From Methylotuvimicrobium buryatense 5G (GTDB lineage Bacteria > Pseudomonadota > Gammaproteobacteria > Methylococcales > Methylomonadaceae), in assembly GCF_000341735.1 (NCBI RefSeq), contig NZ_KB455575.1:1745648-1809647 (forward strand): 64,000 bases of DNA, written 5' to 3'. The translations under genes and the position numbers were made by a program. Each line of letters opens with the position of its first letter. The stretch's first letter is position 1. Positions 8,969 to 19,131 of the stretch are shown piece by piece. The notes beneath the pieces were generated by a model. It made no database searches and was not told the origin of the DNA. It saw only the letters and a list, made by a program, of their open reading frames with translations.

Positions 8969-9921
8969 TATGCGTTAACCCATTCCCTGTTTTCATAGTG
9001 ATGGCGTAAAAAACTTAACGATTCGACGTTTTCATCATCGCGAAATAATTGATTAATCCCTGCGGTCTCATTGATTTGGTAAACGCGCGGATAACGCTCG
9101 ATTAAGCGCTCAAGCTTGGCTAATAATTCGCTTTCCGTTAAGCGAAATATGCTGCCGATAGCAACCCCTTGTTTTTCGCCATACATTAATTCGGCTATAG
9201 GCAATGTTGATATTTTACGATGATTAAAAATTTCATTAACAGCGTAACCGAATACAGCCAAAGGCAAGTGATTACGACGTTTCAGACGCGTTAAATAATG
9301 CTGAGGCGAGGTTCCTGCCGATATCAATTGCAACGAAGCCAACGGCACATCTAAGATATCTTCCAGGTCTACTTTTGCCGTGGCTTTTGTCTGGCTATAC
9401 ATTCTTAAAATAAGATTTATTTCGTTCTTGACAGTTCTTTCCGAATGTTTTCCTGTCAACTCTTGATTAACAAAATCGACAAGCGAGTTGGCCGCTTCAT
9501 CTACTGTAAACTCGGACTTGTGGAAACAATTGAAAAACCAAAACCAAGCCGTTGCCAATTCAGCATTAGAGGCTAACATCCAATGGATTAACCATAGCGT
9601 TGCTTCATCTTCAAGATAAGGATCCCAACCCTGTTCTGAAAATAACGCATTTCCGATTTCCGTTGCGTGTAACCCATCCTGACTGACTTCTAACATTTGT
9701 GTTGCGCGCAACCAATAACGGATAGCATTCACCATGTTTTTGCCCACGCCGAGTTGAACGGTGGCTTCATCGGAAGAGAATATCTCGTTATTGTGCTGAA
9801 ACGCTTGAAATCCTTTTGTTAGCCAGCCGTAACGTAGAGCAAATGTTTCATGTCGGCCAAAAGCCGCCTTATTGGGCGTGAGAGATTTGATTAAGCAATC
9901 CATGTTTATGTGTAAATTCAA
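8968..9921 (-). CDS. DUF4007 family protein, SspB-like
   Basis: About 317 residues. FGRHETFALRYGWLTKGF near the start and the helical segment LGVGKNMVNAIRYWLRA mark the DUF4007 family. Met7 (9903) is an equally good start. From memory, SspB of the SspBCD phosphorothioation system is a DNA nickase in this family, needed for single-strand sulfur modification. It is the first of two coupled genes, its TAA overlapping the ATG of the ATPase. No cysteine desulfurase (sspA) or sspE is visible in the window. The family call is firm; the nicking role is inference. Confidence 0.72.
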   Translation of the reverse strand: MNLHINMDCLIKSLTPNKAAFGRHETFALRYGWLTKGFQAFQHNNEIFSSDEATVQLGVGKNMVNAIRYWLRATQMLEVSQDGLHATEIGNALFSEQGWDPYLEDEATLWLIHWMLASNAELATAWFWFFNCFHKSEFTVDEAANSLVDFVNQELTGKHSERTVKNEINLILRMYSQTKATAKVDLEDILDVPLASLQLISAGTSPQHYLTRLKRRNHLPLAVFGYAVNEIFNHRKISTLPIAELMYGEKQGVAIGSIFRLTESELLAKLERLIERYPRVYQINETAGINQLFRDDENVESLSFLRHHYENREWVNA

Positions 9922-10226
9922 TTTTATGAGCAGGCGGCATTATACATTTATCCGTAACTAACTTTAAGGCTGTGCATGCATTAGCAGCTGAAGCATAAGT
10001 ATGAGGTCGGGTTACTTTCTTATCCCCGCTCGCCGGCATAACGCCTCTCGATGGTCTTGAACCCGACGATACGCCCCCTGCATTGATGCGTGTCATGCCA
10101 TTTTAGACCGGATCGGGTTAATCGTCAGATTCACCAAGAAACGACTTACAAACTCAATGAAACTCTTGTACTATTGGCTGGTCTGAATTATCCGTAAGTT
10201 ATTAATTGACATAGGAGTCATTAAAC

Positions 10227-10895
10227 ATGAGATTGAATACCGCAGTTTCACGCCCGGAAGCCAGCATTCTGGCGACCAACAAAATGCTGAAAAACACTTA
10301 TATGCTGTTGTCGATGACCTTATTGTTCAGCGCACTGACAGCAGGTCTGGCAATGACGCTGAATCTGCCTCACCCCGGAATGATCGTCTCGATGATCGGC
10401 TATTTCGGCTTACTATTTCTGACGACCAAATTCAGTAACAGCAGCCTTGGCCTAGTCTTTGTATTTGCATTGACCGGTTTCATGGGGCTGACCCTGGGAC
10501 CTATCTTAAGCATGTATATCAATGCATTCAGCAACGGTCATGAATTAATCCTGACAGCACTAGGCGGCACCGGCGTAATTTTTCTGGGCCTTTCCGCCTA
10601 CGCACTGACGACCCGCAAGGATTTCAGCTTCATGGGGGGATTCTTGATGGTCGGCATTCTCGTTGCCTTTTTGGCCGGAATCGGCGCGGTCGTATTTTCG
10701 ATGCCCGCACTGTCCTTGGCTGTATCGGCAATGTTCATTCTGCTGATGTCGGGCATGATTTTATTCCAAACCAGCGCCATCGTTAACGGCGGCGAAAGCA
10801 ATTACATTCTGGCGACGGTCTCGTTGTATGTGTCTATTTACAACTTGTTCCTGAGCTTGTTGCAATTGCTTGGCGTCTTCGGCGGCGATGATTGA
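10227..10895 (+). CDS. Bax inhibitor-1 / YccA family membrane protein
   Basis: A 222-residue polytopic inner-membrane protein with about seven hydrophobic segments, beginning with MLLSMTLLFSALTAGLAMTL. E. coli YccA of this family is a substrate and modulator of the FtsH protease; other members act as ion leak channels. The final Asp-rich end (GGDD) is typical of the family. A good Shine-Dalgarno AGGAG lies about 11 nt before the ATG. The stop overlaps the start of the next gene, and an intrinsic-terminator-like hairpin follows at 10915-10940. Confidence 0.85.
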   Translation: MRLNTAVSRPEASILATNKMLKNTYMLLSMTLLFSALTAGLAMTLNLPHPGMIVSMIGYFGLLFLTTKFSNSSLGLVFVFALTGFMGLTLGPILSMYINAFSNGHELILTALGGTGVIFLGLSAYALTTRKDFSFMGGFLMVGILVAFLAGIGAVVFSMPALSLAVSAMFILLMSGMILFQTSAIVNGGESNYILATVSLYVSIYNLFLSLLQLLGVFGGDD

Positions 10896-11481
10896 TCGAA
10901 ACACACCGCGCGTCAAAAGCCCGGTATTTGCCGGGCTTTTGTTTATTTGTTTCGCATTGAGCGGCTGCGAAAGCGCAAAAACACCCGACGAAGTCACCCG
11001 CTCTTTCTGGACTGCTCTAATCGATAACGACTTGGCTACCGCCGAAAACTACGTAACCGATGCCAGCAAGGCCTCGCTTGCCGCATCTTCTCACGATTAT
11101 TCAAACATCACCTCGCTCGAAACCGGCAAAGTGATCATCGACGGCGAAATTGCTTCCGTCGAAACGATCCTTAAACCCGAAGACACGAGCCTTAGTACTC
11201 GACCCTTTGAAACGGCATTGGTCATCGAAAACGAATTGTGGCGAATCGACTACCGCCGAACACGGCAAAACATGGCAGGAACCGTATTCGACGGTTTTTT
11301 CAAAAGCCTGGAAAACCTCGGCGAAAAATTCCAAAACCAATTCGAAAAACAACTGCCCTTGCTTGAAAAAGAGATCGAATCGTTCGGGGAGAAAATGGAA
11401 AAACAACTGGAAGAATTCGGCCGCGAATTAGAAAAAAAACTGCCTTCGAAACAACCTGAACCGCAACCTGATACGATTTAA
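10888..11481 (+). CDS. lipoprotein with NTF2-like domain and coiled-coil tail
   Basis: Predicted lipoprotein of 197 residues from ATG 10888. The frame could open at 10870, but 10888 gives a proper signal peptide (VFAGLLFICFALSGC) with lipobox LSGC. Residues 35-110 (DEVTRSFWTALIDNDLATAENYV onward, split) resemble DUF4878/NTF2-like domains. The last 80 residues are a charged coiled coil rich in E and K, ending in a PEPQPDT tail. It overlaps the upstream membrane protein gene by 8 bp. The codons of its signal peptide include a strong terminator-like hairpin. Function unknown. Confidence 0.65.
   Translation: MIDRNTPRVKSPVFAGLLFICFALSGCESAKTPDEVTRSFWTALIDNDLATAENYVTDASKASLAASSHDYSNITSLETGKVIIDGEIASVETILKPEDTSLSTRPFETALVIENELWRIDYRRTRQNMAGTVFDGFFKSLENLGEKFQNQFEKQLPLLEKEIESFGEKMEKQLEEFGRELEKKLPSKQPEPQPDTI
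10915..10940 (+). terminator. intrinsic-terminator-like hairpin inside the lipoprotein signal peptide
   Basis: AAAAGCCCGG, loop TATTTG, CCGGGCTTTT, then GTTTATTTG. A perfect 10-bp stem with a U-rich tail lies 20 bp after the yccA-like stop but within the first codons of the lipoprotein gene. Confidence 0.7.
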
Positions 11482-11494
11482 CAAAAATATCAGT

Positions 11495-11633
11495 TATACC
11501 TTTCGCACTTCAAATTTCGGCAGTGCTTGAGGAGGCGCTGGGGTGTGCGGCAAAGACTTTGACAGCATGGAGTTGCATAGAGCCTACAAGAACGTATTCG
11601 CCCGGCGCCGAAATTTAACTCGCAAAGGGTATA
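11495..11633. repeat. TATACC-element, diverged copy upstream of pth
   Basis: Left end TATACCTTTCGCACTTCAAA and right end GCGCCGAAATTT...GGGTATA belong to the family best seen at 21319-21478. The right-end TATA falls in a TATAAT (11629-11634) about 55 bp before pth, where it could serve as a -10 box; no good -35 is visible. Confidence 0.65.
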
Positions 11634-11687
11634 ATAGCGTCTCACTCAAAAACAGTACTTCCACTTTTTTCACAAATTATTTTTTAA

Positions 11688-12269
11688 ATGACAGGAATCA
11701 AACTATTTGTCGGCCTTGGCAACCCCGGCAAGCAATATGAAGATACACGACATAATGCCGGCTTTTGGTGGGTAGACCATATCGGTCGACTCAACAATAC
11801 TCGAATGAATGCCGAAGCCAAGTTTTTCGGAAACGCCGGCAAACTAAACACTTCGGGCCATGAGGCATGGCTTTTAAAACCTTCAACCTTCATGAATCTC
11901 AGTGGCCGTTCGGTTAGCGCGCTGGCAAATTTTTACAAAATCCCCCCCGAAGAAATCCTAGTCATTCATGACGAGCTTGATCTCCCCCCCGGTACTTGCA
12001 AGTTGAAGAAAGGCGGCGGACACGGCGGCCATAACGGCCTAAAAGACATCAATGCGCAATTAGGCAGCAACGAATACTGGCGATTAAGACTCGGCATAGG
12101 TCATCCGGGCGATAGAAATGCCGTTGTCAATTATGTGCTGCACACACCCTCAAAAAACGAACTGCAAGTTATAGAACGATCGATAGAAGAAAGCGCTTCA
12201 GTCTTATCATTATTGCTTCAAGGGCAATTCGATCAAGCCATGCAAACGCTACATAGCAAATCAGCGTAA
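11688..12269 (+). CDS. pth: peptidyl-tRNA hydrolase
   Basis: A 193-residue Pth that releases stalled peptidyl-tRNA so the tRNA can be reused. The family start FVGLGNPGKQYEDTRHNAGF is complete, with the catalytic His in TRHNAG (about residue 23). Further signatures are KPSTFMNLSG, VIHDELDLPPG and GGHGGHNGLKDI. No clear Shine-Dalgarno precedes the ATG. Unlike many genomes, ychF does not follow; repeat sequence does. A repeat element lies directly upstream and may supply promoter sequence. Confidence 0.96.
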   Translation: MTGIKLFVGLGNPGKQYEDTRHNAGFWWVDHIGRLNNTRMNAEAKFFGNAGKLNTSGHEAWLLKPSTFMNLSGRSVSALANFYKIPPEEILVIHDELDLPPGTCKLKKGGGHGGHNGLKDINAQLGSNEYWRLRLGIGHPGDRNAVVNYVLHTPSKNELQVIERSIEESASVLSLLLQGQFDQAMQTLHSKSA

Positions 12270-12363
12270 GCCACGGTCGTGGGGCAGCCCTGCAATACTA
12301 GGCTATCGAAAAAGCCATTTTTAGCTAATTGCTGTGTTCCCGCTTTTTAATCTCAAAATTTAT

Positions 12364-12723
12364 CCTGATTAGCAAGTTTCTTCAGCTAAAGCCCAAAGAT
12401 CAGCATATCCTTAGCAGGACGGGGTTCGCAAGCCATGCGCGCCAAGCTAAAAACGGCCAACCCACATCACGCTCTTTCCCAAGCTCCAGCTTGGGAAAGA
12501 CACCCCGGAAGCTCCAGCTTCCTGTGACCGACACAACCTCCGCACATTCTCAATCAATCCCGACTCGCTCGTTCAATCTTTCTTGATTGTCGGGAAGCTA
12601 GAGCTTCCCGAACAGGTTACCCAAGCTGGAGCTTGGGTAACAGCATATTTTAGTTTTTGCGACTACGACTGGCCCCTGCTCGGACACTTGGCTTCGGCAA
12701 GCTGAAGCATCTTGCTAATCAGG
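12364..12723. mobile_element. CCTGATTAGC MITE, 360-bp form, copy D
   Basis: Ends CCTGATTAGCAAG and CTTGCTAATCAGG, flanked by an exact 8-bp duplication AAATTTAT (12356-12363 and 12724-12731). Non-coding interior with palindromes of the AAGCTCCAGCTTGGG type. The same interior is found at 55733-56092. It fills most of the 685-bp gap between pth and the next ORF. Confidence 0.88.
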
Positions 12724-12954
12724 AAATTTATTGGAAATTGTTTGATGATCATAGGTTATAAAATGCCAGTCATTTTTTCTGACATGACAATTGGTAAATT
12801 TTGACACCCTACAGCAACACCCAATTTGGAAATCAACAAGAGCGAGAAGTGTGCTTGGCGAAAAATAATCGTTGTAATGAGCTCGAAACAGACAGAAGAA
12901 ACCAAAGTATGCCAAAATGCGCTTTAAACCACACTGCCCAACACAGGTCTCATT

Positions 12955-13182
12955 ATGAATGATTGTTTTATGATTGAAATTACAGCTAACGAAGCGCGTA
13001 GACTCGTTCGGCGGGGGATAGTGGACTCTTTTAGGATCAATAACGACTCAAACCGCATTCGGGTATTCATCGTTATCGGTAGCGAAGCCGGACACGTATT
13101 AAACACATCCTATCCAACAATCGAGTCGGCTCAAAGAGCGATTGACGAACTTAATTGGACCGGAGCTGTCGTCATTGACTGA
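12955..13182 (+). CDS. small hypothetical protein
   Basis: A 75-residue ORF with believable protein character: ITANEARRLVRRGIVDSFRI, then a strand-rich RIRVFIVIGSEAGHVLNTSY and an acidic end. An AGG lies 8 nt before the ATG. No transmembrane segment. I do not recognise the family. It stands alone between a MITE and tRNA-Pro. A chance ORF is possible. Confidence 0.45.
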   Translation: MNDCFMIEITANEARRLVRRGIVDSFRINNDSNRIRVFIVIGSEAGHVLNTSYPTIESAQRAIDELNWTGAVVID

Positions 13183-13424
13183 TAATCGATAACCTGGGTA
13201 AAGCGTATTGAAAGATAGGATCAGCAGAAATTGACGCAAATAAGGATGTATTCACGGCACCTCACTGGCGAGTAGCCAGTAGCCGCAATCCCAAGCTCTT
13301 TCATTTTCCTGGAGGAGTTGAAAGCATATTCTTGAGCGTTAGATAAGCATTGAAGCACCTATAAATGGCACCTCGAAATGACAGCATTATGACTTAATCG
13401 AAAATCACAAGCTTTTGAATCAAT

Positions 13425-13501
<77 letters not shown>

Positions 13502-13599
13502 ACGATTTGAAAAAGAATCGAATGATACTGGATATTCGTTAAAAAGTGAATACAAACTTAATTATTCCGACCTATCTTTTGAATAATAAAGCGTGCCAA

Positions 13600-13953
13600 T
13601 TATTTAAGAATTTCCAGTATATCTTCTAATTCGCCGATCATTTGATGAATCAACTGCTTGGTCCTAGTTGAGTCTTCCTTAGCATCGTCGCTTGATAAGT
13701 GCGCCCTCGCGCCTCCTATCGTATAGCCTTGCTCATAAAGGAGCGATCGAATCTGTCGAATCATCAATACATCGTGCCTTTGATAGTAACGACGGTTACC
13801 CCGCCGTTTTACTGGGGCTAGCTCTGAAAACTCCTGCTCCCAATACCTTAGTACATGCGGCTTGACCGCACATAACTCGCTGACTTCACCTATCGTAAAA
13901 TAGCGTTTCGCCGGTATCTGTGGCAGTTCATTATTATTACTCGGTTCCAGCAT
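13600..13953 (-). CDS. MerR-family transcriptional regulator
   Basis: 117 residues. The N-terminal winged helix starts [20 protein letters not shown], followed by the wing [13 protein letters not shown] and a coiled-coil dimerisation helix to the end. There is no effector-binding domain beyond this and no metal-binding cysteine cluster. It overlaps the 3' end of ihfA by 17 bp. A MerR-like gene directly after ihfA is conserved in many Gammaproteobacteria; its targets are unknown to me. Confidence 0.88.
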   Translation of the reverse strand: MLEPSNNNELPQIPAKRYFTIGEVSELCAVKPHVLRYWEQEFSELAPVKRRGNRRYYQRHDVLMIRQIRSLLYEQGYTIGGARAHLSSDDAKEDSTRTKQLIHQMIGELEDILEILK

Positions 13954-14233
13954 AAGCTTCTACTCGGGCTTTTAGTTTTTGACCGGACCTGAATGTTACC
14001 ACACGACGGGCGGTAATAGGTATTTCTTCACCTGTTTTCGGATTTCTACCCGGCCGACTGTTTTTGTCCCGAAGTTCGAATTTGCCGAATCCCGATAATT
14101 TGACCTGTTCTCCGTTTTCCAAAGATCCTTTTATTTCTTCGAAAAACAAATCCACCATGTCTTTCGCTTCGCGCTTGTTTAATCCAAGCTCGTCAAATAG
14201 CCTCTCGGCAAAATCAGCTTTCGTTAATGCCAT
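13937..14233 (-). CDS. ihfA: integration host factor subunit alpha
   Basis: A 98-residue DNA-bending protein that pairs with IhfB. The start [20 protein letters not shown] and the DNA-binding arm [20 protein letters not shown] (with the minor-groove-intercalating Pro) are typical. Normal length. The gene follows pheT with a 4-bp gap, in the usual pheST-ihfA arrangement. Confidence 0.96.
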   Translation of the reverse strand: MALTKADFAERLFDELGLNKREAKDMVDLFFEEIKGSLENGEQVKLSGFGKFELRDKNSRPGRNPKTGEEIPITARRVVTFRSGQKLKARVEAYAGTE

Positions 14234-14237
14234 AAAT

Positions 14238-16613
14238 TTAATCCCTCAGTTTTGCATTGGTCTTATCGGCTAAAGCCGCTAACAGTTTGCTAAATATAGC
14301 ATCTATTTGCGAATCGGTAAGAGTTTGTGAAAAATCTTGAAAAACCAGCCCTAAGGCAATGCTTTTGCAACCGGCTTCGACACCAGCTCCACGATACACG
14401 TCGAAAATCATAATGTCTTGTATCATCGGTTCGTTACAGCTTTTTATCGTATCGACGATTTGACCGGCCGTCACTTTTTCATCGACGATCAAGGCCATAT
14501 CACGGCGTACCGAAGGAAACTTCGATAATGGTTTGAACGCAGGAATCGCTTTATTCAGCAACAAATCTTGGTCCAACTCAAACAGGAAAACTCTCGAATC
14601 GAAATCGAGCTGCTTTTCGAGCAACGGATGCAACATGCCTAACCAGCCTACATTTTCTCCTGACGCAGAAAGAATTTGCGCCGACTGACCAGGATGTAAA
14701 GCGGGATTCATTGCCGCCTCAAAACGAAACTTCATACCGGTTAAGGCAAACAGGGCCTCAAGATCGGCCTTAACATCGAAAAAATCGATTGCACGGCCAT
14801 TATCTCCCCATTGCTCGGCATAAACATCGCCGATCGCGAGACCTGCCAGCATTTTTTGCTGATGAGTCGCGCCGCCCCGACGCACGAAACGTAAACCGGT
14901 TTCGAATAACCGGACCCGAGTATGCTGCCGATTGATATTATGCAAGGCGGCACGCAGCAAGCCGCACCATAAAGTGGTTCTCATCACAGCCAATTCCGAT
15001 GAAATCGGATTCTGCAATGGAATAAACTCATCATCCGGCGCGATGATTTTTTGTATCGCCTCATCGACGAAACTATAGGTGATCGCTTCTTGATAACCTC
15101 TATCGACTAAAAAATCCTTCGCTCTATCGAGTTCGAGTATCGCTTCCGGCGCCTTGCTCAACTCCGAGCGCATGAATAATTCGCTTTGCGGCAGATTGTT
15201 GTAGCCGACAATACGGGCCACTTCCTCGATCAAATCAGCCTCGATGGCGATATCAAAGCGGAATCCGGGCGGGGTAACCTGCCACCCCTCTTCCGCTGTT
15301 TCGACCGACATGCCCAGACGCTCGAAAATATCGGAAATCACCTCATCTTCAAGCTCGACGCAAAGAATGTCCAAAACTTGTTGTTTGCGCAATAAAACCG
15401 GCAAGCGCTTCGGCAAGGCCGTTTCGGTTTTGACTTCCGTAACCGGACCTGCGCTACCGCCCGCAATCGAAAGAATCAGTTGCGTCGCTCTTTCCAGAGC
15501 TCGAGATTGTAAATAAGGATCGACACCACGTTCGAAACGATGCGAGGAATCGGTATGCAAACCATATCGCCGGGCTTTGCCCATAATGGTATCCGGCGAG
15601 AAATACGCGCATTCCAAAAAGATATTGCTTGTTTTATCGCCGACAGCGCTTTCGCTACCGCCCATTACGCCAGCCAAGGCCAACGCACGGCTATCATCGG
15701 CGATGACCAGCGTTTCGTTATCGAGCACGATTTCTTGATCGTTCAACAGGCTCAGTTTTTCACCGGCCTCGGCTAAACGCACCCGAATTCCGCCGGTCAA
15801 TTTATCGGCATCGAAGGCATGTAAAGGTTGCCCCATCTCCAACAATACATAGTTGGTGACATCGACCAAAGGCCCGAGACTACGCAATCCGGATCTTCGC
15901 AGACGCTCCTGCAGCCATAAAGGGGTTTCGGCGTCAGGATTGACATTTTTAATCAATCGACCGGTATAACGAGGGCAATATTCAACAGCCTCTACCGCGA
16001 CCGCTAGCGTCTCTTGATGAGCCGCCGAAACCGGCATCACATGTTCCGGTTTAAAATCCAAGCGATTCAACACCGCCACTTCACGAGCAATACCTTCGAC
16101 GCTCAGGCAATCGGCCCGGTTAGGCGTTAAATCAACCTCGATCATATTATCGTTCAGCGACAAATAATCTCGAATATCGGTTCCCACCGGCGAGTCGGCG
16201 GGCAATTCCATCAAGCCTTCGGCATCTTTTGCCAAACCCAGCTCTTTTTCGGAACACAGCATGCCGAACGATTCGACGCCGCGCAGTTTCGACTTTTTGA
16301 TTTTGAAATCACCGGGCAATACCGCTCCGATCAGTGCCGCCGGAATTTTCAAACCGACGCGAACATTTGCAGCCCCGCAAACGATTTGCAGCGGTTCGGC
16401 TTCACCGACCTCAACCTTACAGACTCGCAATCGGTCGGCATCCGGATGCGGCTCCATCGCCAAAACTTCACCAACCACGACACCGTTAAATTCGGCCGCC
16501 GCAGGCGTCACCGAATCGACTTCGAGACCGGCCATTGTCAATTGCTCGACCAGTTCCGCCGTCGTAATCGGCGGATTGACCAACTCCCTTAACCAAGCTT
16601 CACTTAATTGCAT
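14238..16613 (-). CDS. pheT: phenylalanyl-tRNA synthetase beta subunit
   Basis: 791 residues, normal bacterial length. The beta chain of the alpha2-beta2 synthetase. It begins with [17 protein letters not shown], then an EMAP/tRNA-binding domain ([20 protein letters not shown]), the B3/4 editing region ([20 protein letters not shown]), B5 domains, and the C-terminal anticodon-binding FDX-ACB domain ([19 protein letters not shown]). It lies 14 bp after pheS and is co-transcribed with it. Confidence 0.97.
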   Translation of the reverse strand: MQLSEAWLRELVNPPITTAELVEQLTMAGLEVDSVTPAAAEFNGVVVGEVLAMEPHPDADRLRVCKVEVGEAEPLQIVCGAANVRVGLKIPAALIGAVLPGDFKIKKSKLRGVESFGMLCSEKELGLAKDAEGLMELPADSPVGTDIRDYLSLNDNMIEVDLTPNRADCLSVEGIAREVAVLNRLDFKPEHVMPVSAAHQETLAVAVEAVEYCPRYTGRLIKNVNPDAETPLWLQERLRRSGLRSLGPLVDVTNYVLLEMGQPLHAFDADKLTGGIRVRLAEAGEKLSLLNDQEIVLDNETLVIADDSRALALAGVMGGSESAVGDKTSNIFLECAYFSPDTIMGKARRYGLHTDSSHRFERGVDPYLQSRALERATQLILSIAGGSAGPVTEVKTETALPKRLPVLLRKQQVLDILCVELEDEVISDIFERLGMSVETAEEGWQVTPPGFRFDIAIEADLIEEVARIVGYNNLPQSELFMRSELSKAPEAILELDRAKDFLVDRGYQEAITYSFVDEAIQKIIAPDDEFIPLQNPISSELAVMRTTLWCGLLRAALHNINRQHTRVRLFETGLRFVRRGGATHQQKMLAGLAIGDVYAEQWGDNGRAIDFFDVKADLEALFALTGMKFRFEAAMNPALHPGQSAQILSASGENVGWLGMLHPLLEKQLDFDSRVFLFELDQDLLLNKAIPAFKPLSKFPSVRRDMALIVDEKVTAGQIVDTIKSCNEPMIQDIMIFDVYRGAGVEAGCKSIALGLVFQDFSQTLTDSQIDAIFSKLLAALADKTNAKLRD

Positions 16614-16627
16614 GATCCGACCTTAAC

Positions 16628-17650
<1,023 letters not shown>

Positions 17651-17683
17651 TCAACTCGCTATTAGAAATGAATGGGAAATATC

Positions 17684-17722
17684 GAAAAAGTGCGGCCGCT
17701 GCATTGCTGAAGCGGCCGCACT
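17684..17722 (-). terminator. hairpin with T-run between rplT and pheS (possible attenuator)
   Basis: Read on the minus strand: AGTGCGGCCGCT, a 10-nt loop, AGCGGCCGCACT, then TTTTTCG. A perfect 12-bp GC-rich stem and T5 make an intrinsic terminator. In E. coli the same position holds the pheM attenuator. I see no convincing Phe-rich leader peptide here; the best short frame ends SVFL. Confidence 0.72.
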
Positions 17723-17860
17723 ATGAAACGTGTATTTTAAAGAAAAACGCTTGGGGAGTCGGTCGCACTCGAGGAAGGCGCGCGATGCGCACCCTGCGTC
17801 ATAGCTATTTCGAAAAATCGCGAAAAGCTGGAATGAACCGACCCGACCGGTTTTTCTTTT

Positions 17861-18223
17861 TTAGGGCTTACTGCAGTTGGCTTGCGCAATTTTAGCCAGT
17901 TCCGCGAAAGCTTCCATATCACGCACGGCCAAATCGGCTAACACTTTACGATCGACCGCAACATTGGCTTTATTCAAACCATTGATGAAACGACTGTAGG
18001 ACATTCCGCACAGACGCGCAGCGGCGTTGATACGAACGATCCACAAGGCGCGGAATTGACGTTTTTTCTGTTTGCGGTCGCGGTAAGCATATTGGCCTGC
18101 CTTGATCACTGCTTGCTTAGCAACGCGATAAACCCGGCTACGTGCGCCGTAGTATCCTTTCGCTTGCTTTAAAATCTTTTTATGTCTTGCTCTGGCAGTT
18201 ACGCCACGTTTAACTCTTGCCAC
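17861..18223 (-). CDS. rplT: 50S ribosomal protein L20
   Basis: 120 residues, start [21 protein letters not shown] very basic N-terminal helix and the C-terminal globular part ([20 protein letters not shown]) are intact. L20 nucleates 50S assembly and in relatives represses translation of the rpmI-rplT message. It follows rpmI with an 18-bp gap. Confidence 0.97.
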   Translation of the reverse strand: MARVKRGVTARARHKKILKQAKGYYGARSRVYRVAKQAVIKAGQYAYRDRKQKKRQFRALWIVRINAAARLCGMSYSRFINGLNKANVAVDRKVLADLAVRDMEAFAELAKIAQANCSKP

Positions 18224-18241
18224 TGTTCTTCTCCTGTCGTT

Positions 18242-18436
18242 TTAACTGTAAGGCATCATACGTGTCGCCATGCGCACGTCGGACGGGTGAAGATGGGCCG
18301 CTTTACGCAACTGTCTTTTTCTTTTGGTGGACTTTTTTGTCAAAATATGACGGCGATGCGATTGTCCGCACTTAAATCCGCCTGCGGTTTTCTTAAAACG
18401 CTTTGCCGCACCGCGATTAGTTTTAATTTTTGGCAT
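18242..18436 (-). CDS. rpmI: 50S ribosomal protein L35
   Basis: 64 residues, [20 protein letters not shown] start, typical length, basic and compact. It lies between infC and rplT as in most bacteria. About 150 bp separates it from infC, room for the translational operator region known in E. coli, though I did not model one. Confidence 0.96.
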   Translation of the reverse strand: MPKIKTNRGAAKRFKKTAGGFKCGQSHRRHILTKKSTKRKRQLRKAAHLHPSDVRMATRMMPYS

Positions 18437-18584
18437 TTGTTTGCTCCGATTAAAAATAGTAAGTTTCCTTGAGATTTAAACCCGACAAGGCAAAATGCAA
18501 GGCCCTGAAGAATTTGTGTCGCATTACTCTAAGCAATGCTTTCTGTTGCATTCCTAGCAACAAGGACGTACAAACCACGCCCTT

Positions 18585-19109
18585 TTATTTTTTCTTTTTC
18601 GGCCCCATAACCATAACCATTTGACGGCCTTCCATTTTAGGGAACTGCTCAACTAAGGCCAGCTCTTCCAAATCCTTTTCGATACGCTTCAATAAATCCA
18701 TGCCCAACTCTTTATGAGCCATTTCGCGACCGCGAAAACGGAGCGTGATTTTGGTTTTATTGCCTTCTTCGAGAAACTTAGTCAGGTTTTTCAATTTAAC
18801 CTGATAGTCTCCTTCTTCGGTGCCCGGACGAAACTTGATTTCCTTAACCTGTATCTGTTTTTGCTTTTTCTTGGCGGCCTGCTGTTTCTTGTTTTGTTCG
18901 AACTGAAACTTGCCGTAATCCATGACTTTACAAACCGGCGGATCCGCATTCGGTGAAATCTCCACCAGATCCAGGTTGTTATCATAAGCCAGCTGCTTTG
19001 CTTCATCGATCGATATTATGCCAAGCGCTTCGCCATCTGCACCAACGACTCTCACCCTTCTACAGGTGATCGTGTCATTTATGCGCACTTCGTCTTTTTT
19101 CGCTGAGAT
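18585..19109 (-). CDS. infC: translation initiation factor IF-3, with probable ATC start codon
   Basis: IF-3 checks the start-codon/anticodon pairing on the 30S subunit. The body is unmistakable: [56 protein letters not shown]. The first ordinary initiator in frame is GTG at 19088, which would drop part of the N-terminus. Seven codons upstream an ATC (19107-19109) sits 8 nt after a perfect GGAGG, and a TAG lies two codons before it. The frame from ATC reads [11 protein letters not shown] after initiation. infC is known to use rare starts (AUU in E. coli) for autoregulation, so ATC is the likely start, giving 174 residues. The gene lies 22 bp after thrS. Confidence 0.9.
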   Translation of the reverse strand: MSAKKDEVRINDTITCRRVRVVGADGEALGIISIDEAKQLAYDNNLDLVEISPNADPPVCKVMDYGKFQFEQNKKQQAAKKKQKQIQVKEIKFRPGTEEGDYQVKLKNLTKFLEEGNKTKITLRFRGREMAHKELGMDLLKRIEKDLEELALVEQFPKMEGRQMVMVMGPKKKK

Positions 19110-19131
19110 ACCCTAATCCTCCAAACTATGA

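Noticed and set aside
11543..11740. 65-codon ORF ahead of pth
   Set aside because: It starts inside a TATACC-element copy and overlaps the pth start; no coding signature.
17737..17922. Phe-rich leader peptide before pheS
   Set aside because: The only candidate frames overlap rplT or contain too few Phe codons (SVFL end) to support a pheM-like leader.
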